Below are positions 1 through 5,189 of a stretch of DNA of 5,911 nt, piece after piece. Location: contig RFQK01000101.1 in the NCBI GenBank assembly GCA_009925045.1, forward strand, positions 1 through 5,911, given 5' to 3'. The notes under the pieces were generated by a model. The model did not search any database and was not told the DNA's origin. It saw nothing but the letters and a program-made list of their open reading frames with translations. The DNA comes from Methylococcaceae bacterium. Its GTDB lineage: Bacteria > Pseudomonadota > Gammaproteobacteria > Methylococcales > Methylomonadaceae. Each line of letters starts with the position of its first letter. The first letter of the stretch is position 1. Both the position numbers and the translations under genes were made by a program.

Positions 1-2267
1 CTGAAGCGGCTGGGCAATTGTCTGAAGCGGATCTAAAAACCAAAATTGAAGACGAAATCAAAGTGCGTGTGGCTGAAAAGTCTGCACAATTGATCAATTA
101 TATTCGTGACGTCAAAAAACGTACCAACAAACCGGTCAGTACTGCTGAAACTTGGGATATCTGGGCTTCTAACCCAGCCTTAGTCAATGAAGTCGATTAC
201 ATCGCTGTGCACATTCTGCCTTACTGGGAAGGGGTTCCGGTCGATTTGCCTGAGGGTGTCGAGGGCTTGAATGCGGTTGATTACGTTTTTAAGCGTTATT
301 ACGAATTACAGCAACAATATCCCAACAAGCCTATCGTGATTGCAGAGGTTGGCTGGCCATCTGATGGTCCGCCTCAACGCGCTGCGACGGCTTCTTTAGG
401 CAATCAAGCTAAATTTCTGCGTCAGTTCCTGAATCGTGCCACTGAAGAAAAACTGATTTATTACGTGGTTGAAGCCTTTGATCAGCCATGGAAAATTCAA
501 ATTGAGGGCACTGCAGGTGCTTATTGGGGTTTGTTTAACGCCGACCGTCTGCCTAAATTCCCTATGGATGGCGATGTACTGGCTAATCCAACCTGGCAAA
601 ACTGGGCGACAGGTTCTGCAATACTTAGTGTCATTTTGATGGCAGTGTTCCTATTTACGCGCAAAAGTCTTAAGTTGGCGGGTAAATTTTTCTTTGGCAT
701 TATCGCGAATTTAGCGGCGTCGGTGTTGTTCTGGTCGGCTTCGATTGCGGCCTCACAATATCAGACCGGTTTTTCGGTTTTATTCTGGGCAATATTGCTC
801 ATGATGCAGGCGATGGCGATTTTGGTGCTGTTGACTGAAAGTCTGGAATTATCTGAGGTCTTATGGCACAGAAAAGGGCGTCGTACCTTCAAACCTTTAG
901 TGCCTGATGCAAATTTCAGATACCCCAAGGTCTCTATCCATTTGCCAATTCACAACGAGCCGCCTGAAATGGTGCGTAAGACGCTGAATGCGCTGGCTGC
1001 TTTGGATTATCCGCGTTATGAAGTTTTGGTGATGGATAACAACACCAAGGATCCCGCCGTCTGGCAACCGGTGCAAGAAGACTGTCTGCGTCTGGGTGCC
1101 AAATTCCGCTTTTTCCATTTGGATAATTGGCCAGGCTATAAGGCCGGCGCTATTAATTATGCCTTAACGAATACGGCTGAGGATGCTGAGATTATTGCTG
1201 TGATCGATAGCGATTATATTTTGTCGCCTGACTGGCTAAAATCCATGGTGCCTTACTTTGAGAACGACAATGTTGGTTTTGTGCAGTCACCACAAGATTA
1301 TCGGGATTCTCATCAGGGTATGTTCAAAGAGATTTGTTACTGGGAATATGCCGGGTTTTTCAATATCGGTATGGTTCAGCGTAATGAGTACAACGCTATC
1401 ATCCAGCATGGCACTATGACGATGGTCAGAAAGTCGGCTTTTGACAAAGTCGGGCCCTGGGGTGAATGGTGTATTTGTGAGGACAGTGAGTTGGGTCTGC
1501 GTCTTTATGAGGCGGGATATGATTCAGTTTATTGTAAAGAATCCTTCGGTCGCGGCTTAATGCCCGATACGTTTTCAGGTTACATGACACAGCGTTTCCG
1601 TTGGGTATATGGGGCAATGCAGATTATTAAAAAGCATTGGCGTCATTTCTTGCCGAACAAGAAGTCTTCTCTGACTTCAGCGCAACGCTATTACTTTGTG
1701 GCAGGTTGGTTGCCCTGGTTCTCAGATGCTTTGGCCTTATTGTTTACCGTTTCCAGTTTGATTCTGACCGCATTCATCGTGAATGATCCTATTCACAGCG
1801 AGTTGCCGGTGGGCGCTTTCTTACTGCCAACGATAGGGCTGTTCTGTTTTAAAGTTCTGCGTGGTTTGTGGCTGTATAAGGCTAGGGTGGCTTGCAGTAT
1901 GTTTCAGGCCTTAGGCGCAGCCCTGGCGGGGCTGTCTTTGACCCATACTGTTGCAGTGGGTACTTTGCAGGGGCTTCTGACTTCAGGTAAGCCATTTATG
2001 CGTACACCTAAATACGAAGCTCAAGGGCCTTTGATTGCAGGCTTGCTGGTGATCTGGCAAGAAATTTTGCTCCTGTCACTCTTGATAGCGGGAATTTTGG
2101 CAATGCATGGCATTGAACATTTTAATAATACCAGTGGTCGCTTGTGGATAGCGGTACTTGCAGTGCAATCCGTACCCTATCTAGCCACCTTATTAACTAT
2201 TTTGATCAGTGTAGCGCCCAGTTATCTGCCGGGTAAGAAGCTAAGTGCTGACGAATTGGATGTTTAG
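1..2267 (+). CDS. GH17-GT2 membrane beta-glucan glycosyltransferase, 5' end outside the window
   Basis: The reading frame is already open at base 3, so the N-terminus lies outside the window. Residues here are counted from the TTG at 18, which is probably not the real start. Residues 1-190 are the end of a GH17 (beta-1,3-glucanase or glucanosyltransferase) domain, with the family nucleophile in IAEVGWPS (E110) and a YWGLFNADR end motif. The acid/base Glu would be upstream. Three hydrophobic segments (about 198-214, 221-246, 251-273) lead to a family 2 glycosyltransferase domain. It shows HNEPP (312-316), DNNT (340-343), DSD (397-399), the acidic ED pair (488-489) and QRFRW (525-529). About five more membrane segments follow, with a TPK gating-like motif near 662. 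The odd number of helices between the domains fits a periplasmic GH17 and a cytoplasmic GT2 domain. By analogy with NdvB/NdvC-like proteins it probably makes or remodels a beta-1,3/1,6-glucan. The product is inferred. Confidence 0.88.
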   Translation, partial: EAAGQLSEADLKTKIEDEIKVRVAEKSAQLINYIRDVKKRTNKPVSTAETWDIWASNPALVNEVDYIAVHILPYWEGVPVDLPEGVEGLNAVDYVFKRYYELQQQYPNKPIVIAEVGWPSDGPPQRAATASLGNQAKFLRQFLNRATEEKLIYYVVEAFDQPWKIQIEGTAGAYWGLFNADRLPKFPMDGDVLANPTWQNWATGSAILSVILMAVFLFTRKSLKLAGKFFFGIIANLAASVLFWSASIAASQYQTGFSVLFWAILLMMQAMAILVLLTESLELSEVLWHRKGRRTFKPLVPDANFRYPKVSIHLPIHNEPPEMVRKTLNALAALDYPRYEVLVMDNNTKDPAVWQPVQEDCLRLGAKFRFFHLDNWPGYKAGAINYALTNTAEDAEIIAVIDSDYILSPDWLKSMVPYFENDNVGFVQSPQDYRDSHQGMFKEICYWEYAGFFNIGMVQRNEYNAIIQHGTMTMVRKSAFDKVGPWGEWCICEDSELGLRLYEAGYDSVYCKESFGRGLMPDTFSGYMTQRFRWVYGAMQIIKKHWRHFLPNKKSSLTSAQRYYFVAGWLPWFSDALALLFTVSSLILTAFIVNDPIHSELPVGAFLLPTIGLFCFKVLRGLWLYKARVACSMFQALGAALAGLSLTHTVAVGTLQGLLTSGKPFMRTPKYEAQGPLIAGLLVIWQEILLLSLLIAGILAMHGIEHFNNTSGRLWIAVLAVQSVPYLATLLTILISVAPSYLPGKKLSADELDV

Positions 2268-2313
2268 GGCTTAAATTATTTTGTTGTAAAACTCTGCTGC
2301 AATTTTTAAAAAC

Positions 2314-2352
2314 CTTTTAATAACAATGTGTTGTGTTGGTTTTTATTAAAAG
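2314..2352. repeat. 10-bp perfect inverted repeat in AT-rich DNA
   Basis: CTTTTAATAA at 2314-2323 is the exact reverse complement of TTATTAAAAG at 2343-2352, with 19 nt between the arms. The arms are nearly all A/T, so an RNA hairpin would be weak and no clean T tract follows. It could be a protein-binding site, a poor terminator for the glycosyltransferase gene, or chance in A/T-rich sequence. Confidence 0.4.
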
Positions 2353-2409
2353 TGGCAGGGCGTTTATTGTAATCACTTAAAAAGCGCAAATAATAAAAGT
2401 TATTTTTTC

Positions 2410-2437
2410 TTGGCCAATGCTAATTGCTATGTATAAT
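2410..2437 (+). promoter_or_regulatory. Predicted sigma70 promoter of the cold-shock gene
   Basis: A perfect -10 hexamer TATAAT lies at 2432-2437. A -35-like TTGGCC (4 of 6 consensus bases) lies at 2410-2415, giving a 16-bp spacer. The start point would be near 2443-2445, leaving an untranslated leader of about 104 nt. Long leaders are typical of cold-inducible cspA-type genes, where they form temperature-sensitive structures. The spacer holds two imperfect 7-bp repeats, AATGCTA and ATTGCTA (2416-2429). Confidence 0.6.
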
Positions 2438-2443
2438 GGCCTT

Positions 2444-2460
2444 GATTAAGGATGGTAATC
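2444..2460 (+). promoter_or_regulatory. Small hairpin at the predicted 5' end of the cold-shock mRNA
   Basis: GATTA (2444-2448) can pair with TAATC (2456-2460) around a 7-nt loop, almost exactly at the predicted transcription start. A 5'-terminal stem resembles the arrangement in enterobacterial cspA leaders. I see no clear copy of the E. coli cold box, so a cold-shock role is a guess based on position. Confidence 0.3.
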
Positions 2461-2536
2461 GTTGCCGCTTGGACGTCTTCTACTACCTGCTTTATTCAAC
2501 ACCCACTGTAACACGCCAGCAATGGTATTTTTTAGC

Positions 2537-2544
2537 AAGAGAGA
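2537..2544 (+). promoter_or_regulatory. Ribosome binding site of the cold-shock gene
   Basis: The purine run AAGAGAGA ends three bases before the ATG at 2548. It is a moderate Shine-Dalgarno match. It supports this start, which also gives the standard N-terminus of the family. Confidence 0.6.
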
Positions 2545-2547
2545 TTT

Positions 2548-2757
2548 ATGTCAGTACAAGTAGAAGGCAAAGTAAAATGGTTTAACGATGAAAAAGGTTT
2601 CGGCTTCATCGAGCAAGAAGGCGGCAAAGATGTATTCGTACATTTCAGCGCAATCAACGGTTCAGGCCGTAAAACTCTGAAAGAAGGCCAACGTGTGACT
2701 ATGGAAGTTACATCAGGTCAAAAAGGCCCACAAGCTGAAAACGTAACACCGCTATAA
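2548..2757 (+). CDS. CspA-family cold-shock protein
   Basis: This is a 69-residue single cold-shock domain protein, the usual length of the family (about 65-75). It forms a five-stranded OB-fold beta barrel that binds single-stranded RNA and DNA, and such proteins act in the cytoplasm as RNA chaperones. The nucleic-acid-binding motifs are intact: KVKWFN (8-13) with W11, RNP1 KGFGFI (16-21) and RNP2 VFVHF (29-33) with H32. The glycine-rich loop and the C-terminal GPQAENV are also typical. The gene stands alone, with its own promoter and a terminator just downstream. The long predicted leader hints at post-transcriptional temperature control, but the sequence does not show whether this paralogue is cold-induced, growth-phase controlled or constitutive. 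The family has many paralogues, so no numbered csp symbol is assigned. Confidence 0.96.
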   Translation: MSVQVEGKVKWFNDEKGFGFIEQEGGKDVFVHFSAINGSGRKTLKEGQRVTMEVTSGQKGPQAENVTPL

Positions 2758-2772
2758 ACCCGGTTATTCGTC

Positions 2773-2799
2773 AAAAAACCGCCTTCGGGCGGTTTTTTT
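2773..2799. terminator. Bidirectional rho-independent terminator between csp and recR
   Basis: A CCGCC / GGCGG stem (2779-2783 with 2788-2792) closes on a TTCG tetraloop. It is preceded by six A and followed by seven T. Read on either strand, it is a stable hairpin followed by a U tract. It sits 15 bp past the cold-shock stop and 11 bp past the recR stop on the other strand, so one element can end both convergent transcripts. Confidence 0.93.
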
Positions 2800-2810
2800 A
2801 TACGCATAAT

Positions 2811-3214
2811 TTATAAAGCGCGTCTGTCTTTAAAGGCGTGTGCCAGTGTTCCGCTGTCAATAAACTCCAGTTCGCCGCCCATTGGGATGCCATGAGCGAT
2901 GCGTGTTGTGGGTATTTGATGCTTATTGGCGATTTCCGCAATAAAGTGTGCTGTTGCCTGGCTCTCGACCGTTGAGTTAGTGGCCAGAATCAGTTCCTTG
3001 AGTCCACCTTGCAACATACGTTGCTCAAGTACATCGATTCCTGGCAGTAGCTAATTTCTTGCATAGCTTTACTCATGACCTGACTTAACTGCAGACCACC
3101 TTCACGGTTACGTTGCAGCAAATGAAAAGCCATCCGTTGTGCTGACTTTTGGCCGATTCCCGGCAAACAGCACAGGCTTTGTATCAGTTCCTTGAGTAAG
3201 CCCTGATTTTGCAT
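2811..3214 (-). pseudogene. recR: recR, recombination mediator, with internal out-of-frame deletion
   Basis: RecR works with RecF and RecO to load RecA at gaps; the normal protein is about 200 residues. Here the ATG at 3214 opens a frame matching RecR residues 1-57, including the helix-hairpin-helix [15 protein letters not shown]. It then runs through about 17 non-native residues to a stop at 2990. The native C-terminus restarts in a different frame at about 3041 (GIDVLEQR, then [26 protein letters not shown]) and runs to a stop at 2811. Against E. coli RecR, residues of about 59-123 are missing: three of the four zinc-finger cysteines and the first part of the Toprim domain. About 196 nt appear to be lost, a length that is not a multiple of three. 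The gene starts 2 nt after the ybaB stop, with a poor Shine-Dalgarno, so translation is probably coupled. The residual protein would not be functional, unless the deletion is a sequence artefact. Confidence 0.9.
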
Positions 3215-3216
3215 CG

Positions 3217-3540
3217 TTAAAAGGGCATTTGCATGCCAGGAGGCAGCGGGATGCCTGCGGTTACTTCCGCCATTCTTTCTTTTTTGGCTTTGTTGACTTT
3301 ATGAACTGCATCGTTAATGGCAGCAGCCACCAGATCTTCCAGCATGTCTTTGTCATCGCTTAACAGGCTTGGGTCAATATTGATCTTTTTTGCCTCACGT
3401 TTGCCGTTCATTACAATGCTGACTAAGCCGCCACCCGATTGACCAGTGACTTCCATGCCCTCGATTTCTTGTTGAACCTTTTTGAAGTTGTCTTGCATTT
3501 TTTGGGCTTGTTGCATAAACCCGGCGAGTGCGTTTTTCAT
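3217..3540 (-). CDS. ybaB: YbaB/EbfC-family nucleoid-associated protein
   Basis: This small protein (107 residues; E. coli YbaB has 109) belongs to the YbaB/EbfC family. Members form dimers shaped like tweezers and bind DNA with little or moderate sequence specificity. The N-terminus from [16 protein letters not shown] is an amphipathic helix of the expected kind. A glycine-rich turn (QSGGGLV) leads into the central beta strands. The C-terminal helix is followed by the characteristic Pro/Met-rich tail [12 protein letters not shown]. The gene lies between dnaX and recR, the standard order in many bacteria, which has led to proposals of a link with recombination or replication. Its ATG overlaps the dnaX-tail stop in an ATGA. 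It is the only protein gene of the dnaX-ybaB-recR trio that is intact here. Confidence 0.96.
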   Translation of the reverse strand: MKNALAGFMQQAQKMQDNFKKVQQEIEGMEVTGQSGGGLVSIVMNGKREAKKINIDPSLLSDDKDMLEDLVAAAINDAVHKVNKAKKERMAEVTAGIPLPPGMQMPF

Positions 3541-3921
3541 TCTTTCTCCGCTAAATGATGTGGATTGGGTTCTATGCTGCCAGGCAGTATTCTGGCGGCG
3601 AAATGTTCTTTTAGATGATGAATCGTCGGGTCGTTGTTAATGCTCTCGACTGCATTAGATTGTTGATTCTCTTTGCTACGTTGCTGTTCCGCTGCCGGCG
3701 TCATTTTTTCGGTTGACTGGCTAATGATTTGTAGCTTTATGGGTCTGCCAAAATAATCATTCAATGCGGCTCTCAGATTGTCTTCCGAACGGGTCCCAAC
3801 TTGTTGAAAACTTGGGTCGAGCAGTAAACGACAATGCTGATGGTCCAGGCTGTCGAGAACACAATTATTAGCCAATTCCCGAGTTCGGCCCATTAAATTT
3901 AATGACTTAATCAGTGTTTGC
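3537..3921 (-). pseudogene. dnaX: Detached dnaX 3' part: tau C-terminal domain, out of frame
   Basis: From about 3921 to a TGA at 3537, the reading frame matches the end of full-length DnaX (tau), the domain V that binds the polymerase III alpha subunit. Recognisable stretches are LIKSLNL, RELANNCVL, the CRLLLDPSFQQV strand and FGRPIKLQII. They end in HLKEHFAARILPGSIEP, equivalent to the E. coli tail near TLRRFFDAELDEESIRPI. This frame is +1 relative to the upstream dnaX frame. It stays open back to a GTG at 3962, overlapping the end of the first part by 56 nt, so a separate short product is possible but would start with non-native residues. Compared with E. coli, roughly 150-170 residues between the two parts are absent. 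The linker varies in length between species, so the missing size is uncertain. Confidence 0.85.
3542..3549 (-). promoter_or_regulatory. Ribosome binding site of ybaB inside the dnaX tail
   Basis: GGAGAAAG lies just before the ybaB ATG at 3540, within the last codons of the dnaX tail frame. Together with the ATGA stop/start overlap, this is a classic arrangement for translational coupling. If ribosomes stop early at 3907, ybaB must depend on this site alone or on translation of the tail frame. Confidence 0.65.
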
Positions 3922-4965
3922 CTCAAAGCCGCTGCGGGGGTCAGGCGCCAGAGCCAAATCACGAGAACCGATTAGCGCAATTTGATAATACAACTGAATA
4001 TCTTCTGCGCTTAATTGTTGGGCGAATTGTTCCAGGCGTTCCTGATCAAATTCACTGTCGACACTCGTTTGGCTAAGCTGAAAAATTGCAATTCTATGCA
4101 GTAGGCGGAGCAAATGTTGCAGTAAATCTGCATAGTCGGGACTGAATTCATCCAGTTTAGTCACTAGCGTGAGTAGTTCAGCGATATCCTGAGCAACCAG
4201 AGCTTGCATCAGGTCAAGGACCGGTTGTTGAGCCACAGTGCCGAGCATGCCGGTCACTGCATCCAAGTGGACGGCGCCACTACCAAAAACGATCGCCTGA
4301 TCTAAAAGACTCAGGGCATCCCGTAAACTGCCGTCGGCAGCGCGCGCCAAAAGTCTTAGTGCTTGATCCTGAAACTCAATCGTTTCGGTTTGCAGTATAT
4401 GTTGCAGTTGTTGCTGAATCTGACTGGGTTGCAAGCGTTTCAGATTAAATTGCAGGCAGCGTGATAGCACGGTTACCGGAATTTTATGGGGATCTGTGGT
4501 CGCTAATAAAAATTTAACATGCGCGGGGGGCTCTTCCAGGGTCTTTAACAAGGCGTTAAAGCTATGACCCGATAACATATGTACTTCATCAATCAGATAG
4601 ACCTTGTAACGACCCTGATGGGGGGCGTATTGCACGTTATCCAATAAGTCACGGGTATCTTCGACTTTGGTTCGGGAGGCGGCATCGACTTCAATTAAAT
4701 CCATGAAGCGACCTTGATCAAAATCCAAGCAAACCTGACATTGGCCACAGGGATTAAAATTTTGCAGGTTTTCGCAATTGATGGCTTTGGCCAGAATGCG
4801 GGCGATCGTGGTTTTACCAACGCCGCGAGTGCCTGTGAATAAATAGGCATGATGCAGTCTGTCATGCTGCAAGGCATGAATCAGGGATTGGCTGACGTGT
4901 TCTTGGCCAACGAGCTGAGTAAAATTACTGGGTCGCCATTTTCTGGCAAGTACCTGATAGGCCAT
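3907..4965 (-). CDS. dnaX: DNA polymerase III gamma/tau subunit, truncated after the collar domain
   Basis: DnaX is the ATPase motor of the clamp loader, and its long form tau couples the loader to the polymerase and DnaB. The ATG at 4965 gives MAYQVLARKWRP, the family start. The GTG at 5019 would lie inside ffs and is rejected. The ATPase is complete: Walker A GTRGVGKT (45-52), zinc cysteines C64, C73, C76, C79, Walker B LIDEVH (D126, E127), the SRC arginine finger (R169) and sensor 2 SLRDA (R215). All fall at E. coli positions. Domain III continues to APDPRSGFE at 348, then reads four unrelated residues and stops. Normal tau proteins have about 550-650 residues. The 352-residue product resembles a short gamma form, probably able to enter a clamp loader but unable to bind DnaB or alpha. 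No strong Shine-Dalgarno is seen; GGTG lies 3 nt before the ATG. Confidence 0.9.
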   Translation of the reverse strand: MAYQVLARKWRPSNFTQLVGQEHVSQSLIHALQHDRLHHAYLFTGTRGVGKTTIARILAKAINCENLQNFNPCGQCQVCLDFDQGRFMDLIEVDAASRTKVEDTRDLLDNVQYAPHQGRYKVYLIDEVHMLSGHSFNALLKTLEEPPAHVKFLLATTDPHKIPVTVLSRCLQFNLKRLQPSQIQQQLQHILQTETIEFQDQALRLLARAADGSLRDALSLLDQAIVFGSGAVHLDAVTGMLGTVAQQPVLDLMQALVAQDIAELLTLVTKLDEFSPDYADLLQHLLRLLHRIAIFQLSQTSVDSEFDQERLEQFAQQLSAEDIQLYYQIALIGSRDLALAPDPRSGFEANTD

Positions 4966-4991
4966 TAGCACCGCAGAAATTGTAAGTGGGC

Positions 4992-5101
4992 GGTTACCAT
5001 GCCAGCCACATCCCGGCACACGACAAAACTGCTACCGTTGCTTCCTTCCGGACCTGGCGGGGTTTACAGCGTATCGTTGCGAGAGGACCGACACAGTAAC
5101 C
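4992..5101 (-). ncRNA. ffs: 4.5S RNA, small bacterial signal recognition particle RNA
   Basis: The RNA binds Ffh to form the signal recognition particle, which delivers nascent inner-membrane proteins to FtsY. The invariant apical hairpin, CCAGGTCCGGAAGGAAGCA on the minus strand (5057-5039), contains the GGAA tetraloop and the asymmetric loops bound by the Ffh M domain. The 3' side carries GTGTGCCGGGATGTGGCTGGCA, almost identical to the E. coli 4.5S RNA apart from one base. The ends pair as GGTTAC (5101-5096) with GTAACC (4997-4992), continuing into the rod with several G-U pairs. This gives about 110 nt, against 114 in E. coli. The exact ends are inferred from the pairing. No terminator separates it from dnaX, whose ATG is only 26 nt further on, so the RNA is probably cut out of a longer transcript. 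Confidence 0.95.
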
Positions 5102-5128
5102 ATAATGAATCAGCGCGAGCGCCGAAGA
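5102..5128 (-). other. Predicted 5' leader of the 4.5S RNA precursor
   Basis: This is the stretch between the predicted start point and the first paired base of ffs. It contains a GC-rich repeat of GCTCGC-like hexamers and ends in ATTCATTAT. By analogy with E. coli, RNase P would cleave it off at about 5101. Only its length and position support this. Confidence 0.4.
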
Positions 5129-5134
5129 GCGAGC

Positions 5135-5163
5135 ATTATCACCAAATAGGTCTGATAAGGCAA
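5135..5163 (-). promoter_or_regulatory. Predicted sigma70 promoter of ffs and the dnaX operon
   Basis: On the minus strand, TTGCCT (5163-5158) and GATAAT (5140-5135) stand 17 bp apart and match 4 and 5 of 6 consensus bases. The start would be near 5128, about 26 nt before the folded end of the 4.5S RNA. E. coli pre-4.5S RNA has a 5' leader of similar length, removed by RNase P. The stretch after the -10 is rich in G and C (GCTCGCTC), like discriminators of growth-rate-regulated stable RNA promoters. The stringent-control reading is an inference. Confidence 0.65.
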
Positions 5164-5189
5164 GCCCTGTTAAAGCATAGTGATGATAA

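Larger units (their letters stand above)
2268..2547. other. AT-rich intergenic region and cold-shock gene leader
   Basis: This stretch separates the glycosyltransferase stop from the cold-shock start. No credible ORF was found in it. The first half is very A/T-rich and contains a perfect 10-bp inverted repeat (2314-2323 with 2343-2352, 19-nt loop). No GC-rich rho-independent terminator is visible for the upstream gene. The second half holds a promoter and a predicted leader of about 100 nt. Confidence 0.7.

Noticed and set aside
396..1617. Three minus-strand ORFs (63-73 codons) inside the glycosyltransferase gene.
   Set aside because: They are complementary to well-conserved GH17 and GT2 coding sequence and have no family features.
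2390..2410. AAATAA / TTATTT pairing followed by T residues as a terminator for the glycosyltransferase gene.
   Set aside because: The stem is only A/T pairs and too weak to be called a rho-independent terminator.
2811..3017. The second recR frame as a separate small gene starting at the ATG at 3017.
   Set aside because: Its codons, and those upstream to about 3041, match the RecR C-terminus continuously. It is a fragment of recR, not an independent gene.
3936..3940. A single-base error in the run of C in the dnaX overlap as the cause of the frame change.
   Set aside because: Removing one C joins the frames, but it would replace the native RSGFE residues with unrelated ones, and the linker and domain IV would still be missing. 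The real break is after the GAG at 3924-3922.
3907..4965. Programmed -1 frameshifting of the E. coli dnaX type that makes gamma.
   Set aside because: No A-AAA-AAG-like slippery heptamer with a downstream stem is seen near the end of the frame. The tail lies in the +1 frame, and the stop comes earlier than in normal gamma.
4965..5019. Upstream GTG start for dnaX at 5019.
   Set aside because: The extra 18 codons lie mostly inside the ffs RNA and are unlike any DnaX. The ATG at 4965 gives the conserved N-terminus.
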